DNA from: Streptomyces sp. RKAG290
GTDB taxonomy: Bacteria > Actinomycetota > Actinomycetes > Streptomycetales > Streptomycetaceae
Length of the DNA stretch: 64,000 nt
Direction: 5' to 3'
Assembly (NCBI RefSeq): GCF_023701695.1
Contig: NZ_JAJOZC010000001.1
Coordinates: forward strand, 2,356,001 to 2,420,000
Positions within the stretch are counted from its first letter, which is position 1. Every line of letters begins with the position of its first letter. This document shows positions 54,830-62,686 of this stretch, piece after piece. The notes beneath the pieces are model-generated. The model made no database searches and had not been told where the DNA came from. It was given only the letters and a program-made list of their open reading frames with translations. A program made the position numbers and the translations under genes.

Positions 54830-55768
54830 ATGGACGCACACGGACAGCTCGGCGCCTTCCTGCAGGCGCGGCGGGCCCAGCTGAAGCCCGAGGACGTGGG
54901 GCTGCCGACCTACGGAGACCGCCGACGGGTTCCGGGACTACGGCGTGAGGAGCTGGCGCTGCTGGCGGGCGTCAGCTCCTCCTACTACACGCGCCTGGAG
55001 CAAGGGGCCTCCTGCCACGCCTCCGTGGAGGTGCTGGACGCGATCGCCCGGGCACTGAACCTGGAGGAGACCGAGCGGCTCCACCTGCGCGACCTGGCCA
55101 CCGCCTGCCGCCACCGGGGCGCACCCCGCCGGCCCCCGGCGGAGCGGCTGGCTCCGGCCGTACGCGACCTGGTGCGGGCCCTGGACGAGGTGCCGGTCGT
55201 GGTGACCGGGCGGCGCAGTGACGTACTGGCCTGGAACACGGCGGGACACGCGCTGCTGGCCGGGCATGTCGACCCGACTGGCCCCGAACGCCCGGCGGAC
55301 CGGCCGAACATGGCGCGGCTGGTCTTCCTGGACGCCCACATCCGTGAGCTGTACGTCGACTGGCCGGCGAAGGCACGAGCCGTGGTGGGCAATCTGCGGC
55401 TGGTCGCGGGACGGCATCCGCAGGACGCCCGGCTCACCTCGCTCATCGGTGAACTGACGACCCGTAGCGCCGAGTTCGCGGGCATGTGGGCCGACCACCG
55501 GGTGCGGGCCTGCGACACCGCCGAGTACGAGATGCGGCATCCGCTGGTCGGCTCGCTGACGGTCAGGCAGCAGACGCTGACGGCACCATCCGCGCCCGAC
55601 CAGTCCCTCGTCATGGTCACCGCGGTCCCGGGTTCCGCCTCCCAGGCCGCGCTGAGGCTCCTCGTCCAGGCCACCGCGGCGGAGGCCGGGTCCGGACCCG
55701 GTCCACGGGCCGGGTCCGGACCCGGGGCGCCTACGTCGTGGCAGGACGCCGTCACCCGGCGGGGGTGA
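54830..55768 (+). CDS. XRE-family regulator with MmyB-like ligand domain
   Basis: This 312-residue protein has a helix-turn-helix (RREELALLAGVSSSYYTRLEQGASCHASVEVLDAIARALNL) followed by an MmyB-like PAS-type domain (VTGRRSDVLAWNTAGHALLAGH ... FAGMWADHRVRA ... HPLVGSLTV). These regulators are common next to short oxidoreductase or secreted protein genes in Streptomyces and may bind fatty-acid-like ligands. The C-terminal tail holds a small Gly/Pro repeat (SGPGPRAGSGPG). Confidence 0.9.
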   Translation: MDAHGQLGAFLQARRAQLKPEDVGLPTYGDRRRVPGLRREELALLAGVSSSYYTRLEQGASCHASVEVLDAIARALNLEETERLHLRDLATACRHRGAPRRPPAERLAPAVRDLVRALDEVPVVVTGRRSDVLAWNTAGHALLAGHVDPTGPERPADRPNMARLVFLDAHIRELYVDWPAKARAVVGNLRLVAGRHPQDARLTSLIGELTTRSAEFAGMWADHRVRACDTAEYEMRHPLVGSLTVRQQTLTAPSAPDQSLVMVTAVPGSASQAALRLLVQATAAEAGSGPGPRAGSGPGAPTSWQDAVTRRG

Positions 55769-55818
55769 GGACCGGCGGCTTCACGCTCACTCACCCGTGA
55801 GCGTTCAGGCGCTGCTGT

Positions 55819-56778
55819 TCACCTCGCCGCATCCTCCCCCGCCGCCCCGCTGCCGCCGTCCGGGGCGGCGTTCGAGGGAGGAACCGGTGGCCAGGGGACG
55901 TCGGCCAGGAGCGGGAGAAGCGTCGCCTCCTCGTAGTCGAGGTGCGCGTTCAGCTCCTCCTCCATGGCCGACAGCTCGGCGCGGAAGCGCTGCGGTTCGG
56001 CGATGGCGATGTCGGCGAGCAGGTTCACGAGTGCTGCCTGGATGCGTGCGACGGTGCGGTGCTCGTCCAGCAGCCGGACGAAGGTGTCGCCCAGGTGGGG
56101 GTGGTGGCGCGCGATCCCGGGGAACAGGTGCCCGTCCTCGCTGGTGTGGTGGAACTCCAGGGCCTGGCAGAACGCCAGGCAGCGCTGCCTGATCTGCAGC
56201 CCGAGACCGGGCGCCGGCGGCTCACCCGGGCCCTGATGGACCGCGCGCCCGGCGAAGTGACTGTCGGCCTCGGACCTCACCTGACGCAACTGGCCGCGCA
56301 GCCAGGTATGAACCTCCATGAGCTTGTCGGCGAGCGTGGTCACTTCGCCGGGCGCGTCCCACCCGTCGGGCTCGGCGCGCTCCAGCACGACGACCGGCAG
56401 CAACCGCTCGGTCCGGGCCTGGTAGTCCGCGTATCCGGGGGCCGACCGCACCGCGTGCGCGAACAGCTCGTCGCGCCGGGCCCCTTCGGCGGGGACCGCG
56501 AGGGCCTGGAAGGTTCGGGTTCCGGTCTCGACCCGCACCACGGGGTGGGCAAGCAGGTTGTGGTACCAGCCTGGGTGGTGCGGGGCGCCGAGGTTGGACC
56601 CGACGATCAGGAGCAGTCCGCCGTGGCGGACGTAGCCGAGGGGGGTGGTGCGCTCGGCCCCGGACCTTGCGCCGGTGGTCGTGAGCAGAAGCAGGTCCCC
56701 GCCCTCGAAGGGGCCGCCGACCTTTCCCTCGTTGGCGCGGAACTCCTCGATGACGGATTCATTGAAAGATGTGGGCAT
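55819..56778 (-). CDS. F420-type nitroreductase (DDN-like) fused to a hemerythrin domain
   Basis: This 319-residue protein joins two modules. Residues 1-140 match the deazaflavin-dependent nitroreductase family (VIEEFRANEGKVGGPFEGGDLLLLTTTGARSGAERTTPLGYVRHGGLLLIVGSNLGAPHHPGWYHNLLAHPVVRVETG in outline). Residues about 155-310 form a hemerythrin/HHE bundle (KLMEVHTWLRGQL ... ALEFHHTSEDGHLFPGI ... LLDEHRTVARI ... LDYEEATLLPLL) with the di-iron His and Glu ligands. It may couple F420 reduction to an oxygen- or NO-sensing iron centre. ATG 56778 is preferred. Confidence 0.88.
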   Translation of the reverse strand: MPTSFNESVIEEFRANEGKVGGPFEGGDLLLLTTTGARSGAERTTPLGYVRHGGLLLIVGSNLGAPHHPGWYHNLLAHPVVRVETGTRTFQALAVPAEGARRDELFAHAVRSAPGYADYQARTERLLPVVVLERAEPDGWDAPGEVTTLADKLMEVHTWLRGQLRQVRSEADSHFAGRAVHQGPGEPPAPGLGLQIRQRCLAFCQALEFHHTSEDGHLFPGIARHHPHLGDTFVRLLDEHRTVARIQAALVNLLADIAIAEPQRFRAELSAMEEELNAHLDYEEATLLPLLADVPWPPVPPSNAAPDGGSGAAGEDAAR

Positions 56779-57171
56779 ACGGTTCTGTGTCTCCGGAAGA
56801 TGCGTGAGTCCGCAGTGCGGTGACTGGTGACTCAGGTCATGGCTGGTGATGACGTGCGCAGGACGACGCGGCCGCACAGCCTCCCACCGGACACGGCAGC
56901 CCGCGGACAGCGCACGCGAGGATGCCGGGAGGGAGAAAGGGGAGGGTGCGGCTTCGCTACGTCAGATGCAGGGCGCGGAGTATGGACTCATAACGGACCC
57001 CTGAGTGAAGGGTGTTCGCCCGATTGCCGGTCGGCCCACTGCTCTTTGACCGGCGTCACGCGACACCGCCTCCATTACACGCACACGCCGATCAGCTGTC
57101 AACGCTGACAGGCGGCGGTCAACGTGAACCGCCGCCTGCCAGCGCGGTAACCGGGAGCCCGGACCCGGGGC
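56779..57171. other. Intergenic region between the nitroreductase and Imm52-like genes
   Basis: About 390 bases without a gene. Apart from the promoter side of the nitroreductase gene I see only the hairpin at 57109-57138. Base composition drops near 56990-57090 compared with the flanks. Confidence 0.5.
57109..57138 (-). terminator. Hairpin terminator of the toxin 3 operon
   Basis: An 11-bp perfect stem (CAGGCGGCGGT) with an 8-base loop lies 34 bases past the stop of the Imm52-like gene. Confidence 0.7.
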
Positions 57172-57900
57172 TCAGAAGACGGGCCTGTCGTACGGCGTGG
57201 GCAGGGGCTCCAACGCGCCGGCCGCCCTCAGCGCCGCGTTGACCTCGATGATCGTCTCGTCGGTCGGGGACTCGGTACCACCGCGCGTGAGGTCGATGAC
57301 CAAACCACCTGCCGCAGTCCGCGAATACGTCCCCGGCAGCCCCTCAGGTGCGAGCGCCGCGCGGCGCTCGGACAGATAGACGGCTCGGCCGCAACGGGGA
57401 TCTGGATTCTCCAGGTCGAAGTGCTCGGAAACGGCCCGGTACTGGGTCCTGTTGTACACCTGGCCGGCGTCGATCTCCCACGCCTCCGCGATGATGTGCA
57501 GAATCTCAGGGGTACGCCGAATCACGTCCGCCGTCTCGTCCACCGTGCGTGAGTGAAACGAAATCGAGATCGAGTTGGTCACGTATTCGGATGAACCACC
57601 GGCGCGAATCGTCGAATTAACCTGTGGCATGCCGCGATTATGCGCCCACAGGGAAGCTCCGTAGCCGATCACATCGACGTCCGGATCGGTATTCTCCCGC
57701 TTGATGTAGTCGGTCAGCGCCGAAACGGTGGGCAACAGCAGCGGATCGGACGGCAGGTCGTCAACCGCCTCGTGCCAGGCGTGGAAACTCACGCCATCAA
57801 TACGCTTCAACTCCGTGAGCGTGACGTACCACCGCGAGGCAATCGACTTCGGATCCTCTTCCCGAGTGCCCCAGAAACCATTGACGACTACCTTCAGCAC
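57172..57900 (-). CDS. Imm52-like immunity protein for toxin 3
   Basis: This protein of about 242 residues starts at GTG 57900 after AAGGAG (VLKVVVNGFWGTREEDPKSIASRWYVTL ...) and has the Imm52 pattern. Imm52 is known to pair with restriction-endonuclease-fold toxin 5, which is what the upstream gene appears to end in. The gap between the genes is 47 bases. It lacks a signal, so it protects in the cytoplasm. An earlier GTG at 57918 would add six residues. Codon use is visibly less GC-rich than that of the core genes, as is that of the toxin tip, which suggests the tip-immunity cassette was acquired. Confidence 0.75.
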   Translation of the reverse strand: MLKVVVNGFWGTREEDPKSIASRWYVTLTELKRIDGVSFHAWHEAVDDLPSDPLLLPTVSALTDYIKRENTDPDVDVIGYGASLWAHNRGMPQVNSTIRAGGSSEYVTNSISISFHSRTVDETADVIRRTPEILHIIAEAWEIDAGQVYNRTQYRAVSEHFDLENPDPRCGRAVYLSERRAALAPEGLPGTYSRTAAGGLVIDLTRGGTESPTDETIIEVNAALRAAGALEPLPTPYDRPVF

Positions 57901-57947
57901 AACACTCTCCTTGCTCACCCATCAGAAACCCGAGGCCTGATGGCCGC

Positions 57948-60512
57948 TTACCCGGTCACATCACCGGCGGTGTTGATCACCTTAACTTTGATACCCGCAT
58001 CAGCGAACATTTCCCTCGCCGCTTCAGCCACGTCCGGATCGGACAGGTGCCATTCGACCGGTTTTCCGCGTGCCGCGTCCACTTGGCGCGTTGCCTGGTC
58101 CCGCCACCGCTTAGCGATCGTCGAGGTGAGCCGACCCGTCTCCGCGTCGTAAAAGTCCTTACCCTTGTACCCGTACTTCGCCTCCAAATAAGTCCCCCTC
58201 GCGGAGTCCCACCCGTCGAAGTCGACATCCTTCCCCTTGAGCTTGTCCAGCGGAACGCTGTATTCCTTTCCGCGCCCCACCTTGGAAATCTGCTCCTGGT
58301 AGCGCGCGCCCATTTCGGTCGGGTAATTCCAGACGCCCGCCTTTATCTTCTTCCAGGCCCCGTCACCCTTGTCCTTCAGGCCTGCCCGCGGATTCTTCAG
58401 GTCCTTGTACCACGCAGGCTTCGGGGTGTTCTTCGCCCTCTCGAGCTCCTTCTTCCGCTTGGCCGCGTCCGCGACCCTCTTGGCATCGTCCGCCTGCTTC
58501 TGTGCTTCGTCGGCGGCCGCCTTCTTCTCGGGGTCGACCTCGTCGCACGGCTTCCCGGCCAGCAGACCGACGGGGACCGACGTACGCATGGCCGCCAGGA
58601 CGCCCACGCCGGAGCCAGGAACCCCCGCGCCCGCTCCGGCACCGCCGTACGGGATGCGCGTGCGACCGCCCATCCCCACCGTGCAACCAGTCAGCCCTGC
58701 CTCGTCCGCGGCGTCGTCCGCGTGCTTCTGGGCTTCCTTGGCGGCCTTCTCCGCGCCCTCGACATCGCCCACCTTGGCCAGTTTCTTGGCCTTCGCGGCA
58801 GCTTCCGACGCCTTCTGGGCCACTTCACCGAGCTTGCCCAGCTTGCCGAGTTTCCCGAGCTTGCCCAGCTTCCCGAACTTGCCGATCAGCTTGGCCTCGC
58901 CGTATCCCGGAATGAACAGCGAGCCGACGTTCCAGAACCCGGTGCCGATCGCCTGGCCCTCGTTGCCGTCCTTCCACATGTCCCGGACCTCGTCGCCGAT
59001 GAACATGTCGTCCACGACCTTCACCCCGGTGGACCCGGACGCCTTCGTCCAGTCCCAGGCAGCGCCGAAGTAGTCCCCCTTGGACCACTTGTCGCCCGCG
59101 CCCTTCGTGTCCTTGCTCCACTGGTCGCCCAGGCTCTTGCCGTAGTCCTTGATGCCGTTCCACGCCTTGACGGGGTGGATGACCGTGTCGACGGTGCCGG
59201 TCACATCACCCCAGAAACCATCGGCGCCCAGTCCCTTGAAGAACCCGCCGGTCTGGTGCCCGGCGCAGGAGAAGAACGCACCGATACCGGAAGTGCAGCT
59301 CTCACCGTCCTTCTTCTTCTCGCCGTCGCCGTCACCGTCGTCCGAGTCATCGCCGTCGGCGCCCTCGGAGGTGTCCACGTCGTCGCCGCCCTCGTCGACA
59401 TGGAGAGCCGTAGTACTGCCGTCGGCTCCGCCCGAGCCGGAGCCGCCATCGGACCCACTCGACCCGGTTGCCCCATCGGACCCGCCCGACCCGGTTTTCC
59501 CACCGGCACCCCCTGCACCCCCAGCCCCACCGGTCGAACCGTCTCCGCCACCGGCACCCGCGCCACCCGAATCCGTACCGCCGGACTCCGTACCGCCCGA
59601 CTCCGAACCGCCGGAAGCCGCGGATCCTCCGGAGTCAGCACCACCGCCGGTGACCGAACCGCCGCCCGTGGCCGAACCGCCGTCACCCGAACCGCCGTTC
59701 GCTGCCGCGCCCCCCGATTCCGCACCGCCGGCCACCGTCGCCCCACCGGCGTCCGCACCACCCGCCGAGTCCGCGCCACCGGAGTCCGAACCGTCCCCGG
59801 CCTCCACATCCGTGCTGCCCGGGGCCGGACAGGCGCTTCCGGTCAAATCACAGATCGCGCTGCGGATCCCGCCGGTCAGCTGCCCGCCGATCCCGGTCGC
59901 CACCAGACCGCCGATGAGCGCCACGACGACCAGCACCAGACCCAGGTACTCCAGTGCGGTCTGGCCGCCGTCCCGGCGCCACTTGATCATCCGCGCGATG
60001 CTGAACGGCCGACGCTCCTGCCGCTGATCGGGCCGGAGCTCGAACCAGTCGCGCGAGCTGGCGCGGAACAGCAGAACCATGACGGCGACGGGCATCACCA
60101 ACTGGAGCAGGCCCTGCCCGCCCCCCCTGCCCAGCGTCGCCAGCGCGCCGAGAGTCAGCCATACCTGTACGGCAAGGAGGCCGCGCCAGACCCAGATGCC
60201 GCCGGTCCGCACGTACATCGACAGGACGAACCCGACGACGCCCGGCAACGCGGCGTACAGCAGCAGCCCGAACAGCTCGCCGTCGACGGCGTTGAGTGAA
60301 GAGGCGAGGGTCAGTACGCCGATGCCACCCACGACCGTGAACGCGAACAGCACCCTGACGAGCAGCAGCACGGCCTGCAGAGGCTGCGGCAGCGGCTGCC
60401 TCCCCGGCGGAGCGAACACGGCACCGTCGCCGCGTATACCGGCGAATCCCCCTGCACCAGCCACGATGAGCCCCCACAGGCCAACACTGAACGACAGTTC
60501 CAGCCACCCCAC
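57948..60512 (-). CDS. Flp-headed polymorphic toxin 3 (restriction-endonuclease-fold tip)
   Basis: An 854-residue protein. Residues 1-150 contain about four membrane helices. An internal Flp signal follows, RRDGGQTALEYLGLVLVVV, with G183, then Q184, E188 and Y189. Next come a very long Gly/Ser/Ala/Thr stalk (about 232-370), an acidic patch and a conserved middle with FGKLGKLGKLGKLGKLGKLG. After a Lys/Ala coiled region the tip (last 145 or so residues) reads VDFDGWDSARGTYLEAKYGYKG, the D...E-x-K core of Tox-REase-5 nucleases. No Hint domain is present, unlike toxins 1 and 2. The GTG start has no ribosome site and lies 33 bases from a GGGCCCA box. The Imm52-like gene follows. Confidence 0.82.
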   Translation of the reverse strand: MGWLELSFSVGLWGLIVAGAGGFAGIRGDGAVFAPPGRQPLPQPLQAVLLLVRVLFAFTVVGGIGVLTLASSLNAVDGELFGLLLYAALPGVVGFVLSMYVRTGGIWVWRGLLAVQVWLTLGALATLGRGGGQGLLQLVMPVAVMVLLFRASSRDWFELRPDQRQERRPFSIARMIKWRRDGGQTALEYLGLVLVVVALIGGLVATGIGGQLTGGIRSAICDLTGSACPAPGSTDVEAGDGSDSGGADSAGGADAGGATVAGGAESGGAAANGGSGDGGSATGGGSVTGGGADSGGSAASGGSESGGTESGGTDSGGAGAGGGDGSTGGAGGAGGAGGKTGSGGSDGATGSSGSDGGSGSGGADGSTTALHVDEGGDDVDTSEGADGDDSDDGDGDGEKKKDGESCTSGIGAFFSCAGHQTGGFFKGLGADGFWGDVTGTVDTVIHPVKAWNGIKDYGKSLGDQWSKDTKGAGDKWSKGDYFGAAWDWTKASGSTGVKVVDDMFIGDEVRDMWKDGNEGQAIGTGFWNVGSLFIPGYGEAKLIGKFGKLGKLGKLGKLGKLGEVAQKASEAAAKAKKLAKVGDVEGAEKAAKEAQKHADDAADEAGLTGCTVGMGGRTRIPYGGAGAGAGVPGSGVGVLAAMRTSVPVGLLAGKPCDEVDPEKKAAADEAQKQADDAKRVADAAKRKKELERAKNTPKPAWYKDLKNPRAGLKDKGDGAWKKIKAGVWNYPTEMGARYQEQISKVGRGKEYSVPLDKLKGKDVDFDGWDSARGTYLEAKYGYKGKDFYDAETGRLTSTIAKRWRDQATRQVDAARGKPVEWHLSDPDVAEAAREMFADAGIKVKVINTAGDVTG

Positions 60513-60544
60513 TCATCCGAACACGCGAGCGCACCTCGGCGCCA

Positions 60545-60560
60545 TGGGTTACTGGGCCCA
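60545..60560 (-). promoter_or_regulatory. Divergent copy of the toxin-regulon palindrome before toxin gene 3
   Basis: On the minus strand TGGGCCC-AG-TAACCCA, with one perfect and one weak half. The distance to the start (33 bases) is close to the 36 bases seen for toxins 1 and 2, but the -10 (GTTCGG or TGTTCG) is poor. Confidence 0.45.
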
Positions 60561-60759
60561 AACCCGGCAGAACCCCTTTGGTCGCCGGGAGTTGACCACC
60601 TCACCGCGACGCTGGGTCCCCGAAAGCGAGGGGCCTCCGATCCCCGGAACTACAACTCCCCCGGCCTGGGCTATATGACCTCTCCGGATCTGGCTCCGCG
60701 GACCTGGGTCACGGCTATCAGGGCAGCCGCGATCGCAACCCAATCCCTCCGGTTGCACC

Positions 60760-61260
60760 TCAGCGCGGCAAAACCACCCACCCCTTCACGCCGACCTGCG
60801 GCTGCACTGCGTCGCACGTGCCCCACTCGCCTCCCCAGTCCTCGACGACAGCCGCGAGCAACCACAGGGCCCGTCGCCGCCGCACCTCGCAGAGCGCGGC
60901 CACGTCCGGTTCGACGTGGCGCGGATGCTGATCCCAGACGAGAAGCCGGATCGCCTCGTCGCGGTGACGCAGGGATACGTAGAGCTCTCGACCCGGGCTC
61001 ATCCCGGCTGCCACGGCAGCAAGTTCGGCTACGGCCTGCGTGGTTGGCCAGACGAACCCGGCGAGGCTGTGTGCTTCCAGAGCGGCGGCGATCGCCGTAC
61101 GCCCGACGAAAGCGCTGCGGGCGTCGCCGGGAAGGGTGAAGCTGAGCGTGAGCCCGCTCCCGGGTTGAGTTTTCGGGCGCAGATAGGGGCGTGGGTGGGC
61201 TGGACTCCACGTCTCGGCGCCTACGGCCGGGCAGAGTGCGGTGAGTGGAGATGAGTTCAT
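60760..61260 (-). CDS. ATP-binding (RsbW/HATPase-like) protein, degenerate
   Basis: This 166-residue protein follows the Streptomyces 'ATP-binding protein' pattern derived from anti-sigma kinases (LTLSFTLPGDARSAFVGRTAIAAAL ... LYVSLRHRDEAIRLLVWDQHP ... VVEDWGGEWG). The usual N-box Asn (ELVTNA) is replaced by ELAAVAAG, so kinase activity is doubtful. ATG 61260 follows GGGGAGT. It is divergent from an XRE-DUF397 pair, a common arrangement in this genus. Confidence 0.75.
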   Translation of the reverse strand: MNSSPLTALCPAVGAETWSPAHPRPYLRPKTQPGSGLTLSFTLPGDARSAFVGRTAIAAALEAHSLAGFVWPTTQAVAELAAVAAGMSPGRELYVSLRHRDEAIRLLVWDQHPRHVEPDVAALCEVRRRRALWLLAAVVEDWGGEWGTCDAVQPQVGVKGWVVLPR

Positions 61261-61571
61261 GGCTGACTCCCCTGTAAAGGGCGGCGAGTTGGCGGTGTCT
61301 CTCTTCCTCATGGGTGCGCACGAATGGCTTCGCGTTGCGGACGAGCAGTGGCCTGTCTCCCTGACGCGGACCCGCCCCTTCCAGGGAAGGAGGTTGCGGG
61401 CAGGACCGCGCGATGCACTTCCAGCTCGTCGCCGCGTAAGCGGTGCGTCACCTAAAGTAGCGCAGCGCAGGCACTCGTGTCACAGACTTGGAGGCAATTG
61501 CCTCTTCACTTCTGGACTGGCACGCCCCTGCAGAGACAGACTGTGTCCACCGTCGGCGGAAGAAGGGGCCC
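61261..61571. promoter_or_regulatory. Divergent regulatory region with a perfect palindrome
   Basis: The 310-base gap between the ATP-binding protein and XRE genes contains GAGGCAATTGCCTC (61491-61504), a perfect 14-bp palindrome 67 bases before the XRE start. It is a good candidate autoregulatory site. Nothing else stands out. Confidence 0.5.
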
Positions 61572-62423
61572 ATGCCGAGCAGTTCCACCCCCAGCGAGCG
61601 TCAGAAGCGGCTAGGAGCTGAGCTACGCAAGATGCGGCTCGCCGCCGAAGCAACCACCGCGTATGCGGCCGGCCTACTTGGAGTGGACCGGACGAAGGTC
61701 TCCAACATGGAGGTCGGGGTCCGCCCCGTGAACCCCGCTCGCGTACGGACTCTCGCCTGCAATTACGCCTGTGCCGATGACTCTTATGTCGAGGCGCTGG
61801 CGCACATGGCGGAACAACGCGACCGAGGATGGTGGGAGCAGTACCGGGGCACATTGCCTTCGGGTCTCCTGGACATCGCCGAACTCGAATGGCACGCAAC
61901 GCGCCTGCGCACTGCGCAGACTGTGCACCTCCCCGGTCTGCTCCACACCGACGGGTACGCCCGCGCGGTGTTCGGCGCCGTACTGCCCGCGCTGTCGCGA
62001 CTGGAGATCGAATTGCGGGTGGCTCACCGCATGGAGAGGCAGCAGGTACTCGAACGAGAGAGCCCGACCCCCTACGTCGGATACGTCCATGAAGCAGCTC
62101 TGCGGATGCAGTTCGGGGGCCGACAGGTCACGCAGGAACAGCTCCGCCATCTCTGCCACGCGTCCGAGCGCGATCACATCGACATCCGCGTAGTACCGAT
62201 CAGCCGCGGAGCCTTCCCCGGAGCCGGTCACGCGCTCCTGTACGCCCACGGTGCCGTACCCCAACTGGACACCGTGCAACTCGATTCCGCACACGGCCCG
62301 GAGTTCATGCACGCAGATGGGCAGCTCACCAAGTACCGGGCACATCTCGACTGGATGGAGCAGGCATCGCTCTCCTCCGCCGAGTCGCGAGACCTCGTCC
62401 ACGCCATAGCCGGCCAACTGTGA
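61572..62423 (+). CDS. XRE-family regulator (DUF5753 type)
   Basis: This 283-residue protein has an N-terminal helix-turn-helix (QKRLGAELRKMRLAAEATTAYAAGLLGVDRTKVSNMEVGVRPV) and the DUF5753 C-terminal domain (IAELEWHATRLRTAQTVHLPGLLHTDGYARAVF ... VGYVHEAALRMQFGG ... HIDIRVVPISRGAFPGAGHALLYAHG). Together with the DUF397 protein encoded next it forms the BldB/WhiJ-like pair that is multiplied in streptomycetes and influences development. ATG 61572 follows GAAGAAGGGG. Confidence 0.92.
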   Translation: MPSSSTPSERQKRLGAELRKMRLAAEATTAYAAGLLGVDRTKVSNMEVGVRPVNPARVRTLACNYACADDSYVEALAHMAEQRDRGWWEQYRGTLPSGLLDIAELEWHATRLRTAQTVHLPGLLHTDGYARAVFGAVLPALSRLEIELRVAHRMERQQVLERESPTPYVGYVHEAALRMQFGGRQVTQEQLRHLCHASERDHIDIRVVPISRGAFPGAGHALLYAHGAVPQLDTVQLDSAHGPEFMHADGQLTKYRAHLDWMEQASLSSAESRDLVHAIAGQL

Positions 62424-62434
62424 GGACGTCCGAC

Positions 62435-62626
62435 ATGTCAGAGATCAACTGGGAAGAGCCCTACTGCGGTGAGGGAAACAACTGCTTCAGGCTCGGCACC
62501 GACTCGGACGGCAATGGATTCATCGCCGTTCTCGGCCAGGAGGAGCAATATGTCACCGACAGCCGTGAGGCACTCCAGCAAATGATCCGCGACATCAAGG
62601 CGGGCAAGGCTGACCATCTCCTCTGA
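62435..62626 (+). CDS. DUF397 protein
   Basis: This 63-residue acidic protein (MSEINWEEPYCGEGNNCFRLGTDSDGNGFIAVLG ...) has the DUF397 core, as in BldB-like partners of XRE regulators. DUF397 proteins act as small antagonists of the adjacent regulator. ATG 62435 follows AGGA; a GTG at 62420 overlapping the regulator stop is an alternative that adds five residues. Confidence 0.85.
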   Translation: MSEINWEEPYCGEGNNCFRLGTDSDGNGFIAVLGQEEQYVTDSREALQQMIRDIKAGKADHLL

Positions 62627-62632
62627 CGACAA

Positions 62633-62669
62633 GGGCCCGGCACCACGACTTACGTGTGGTGCCGGGCCC
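62633..62669. terminator. Bidirectional hairpin terminator DUF397 / OmpA-like
   Basis: A perfect 14-bp stem (GGGCCCGGCACCAC) with a nine-base loop lies between convergent genes. It includes GGGCCC by chance and is not related to the promoter palindrome. Confidence 0.85.
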
Positions 62670-62686
62670 AAGTTGCTGCCGGTGCC

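Noticed and set aside
62633..62669. Further copy of the GGGCCC regulon palindrome
   Set aside because: It is the base of a perfect terminator hairpin between convergent genes, with no -10 box at the right distance.
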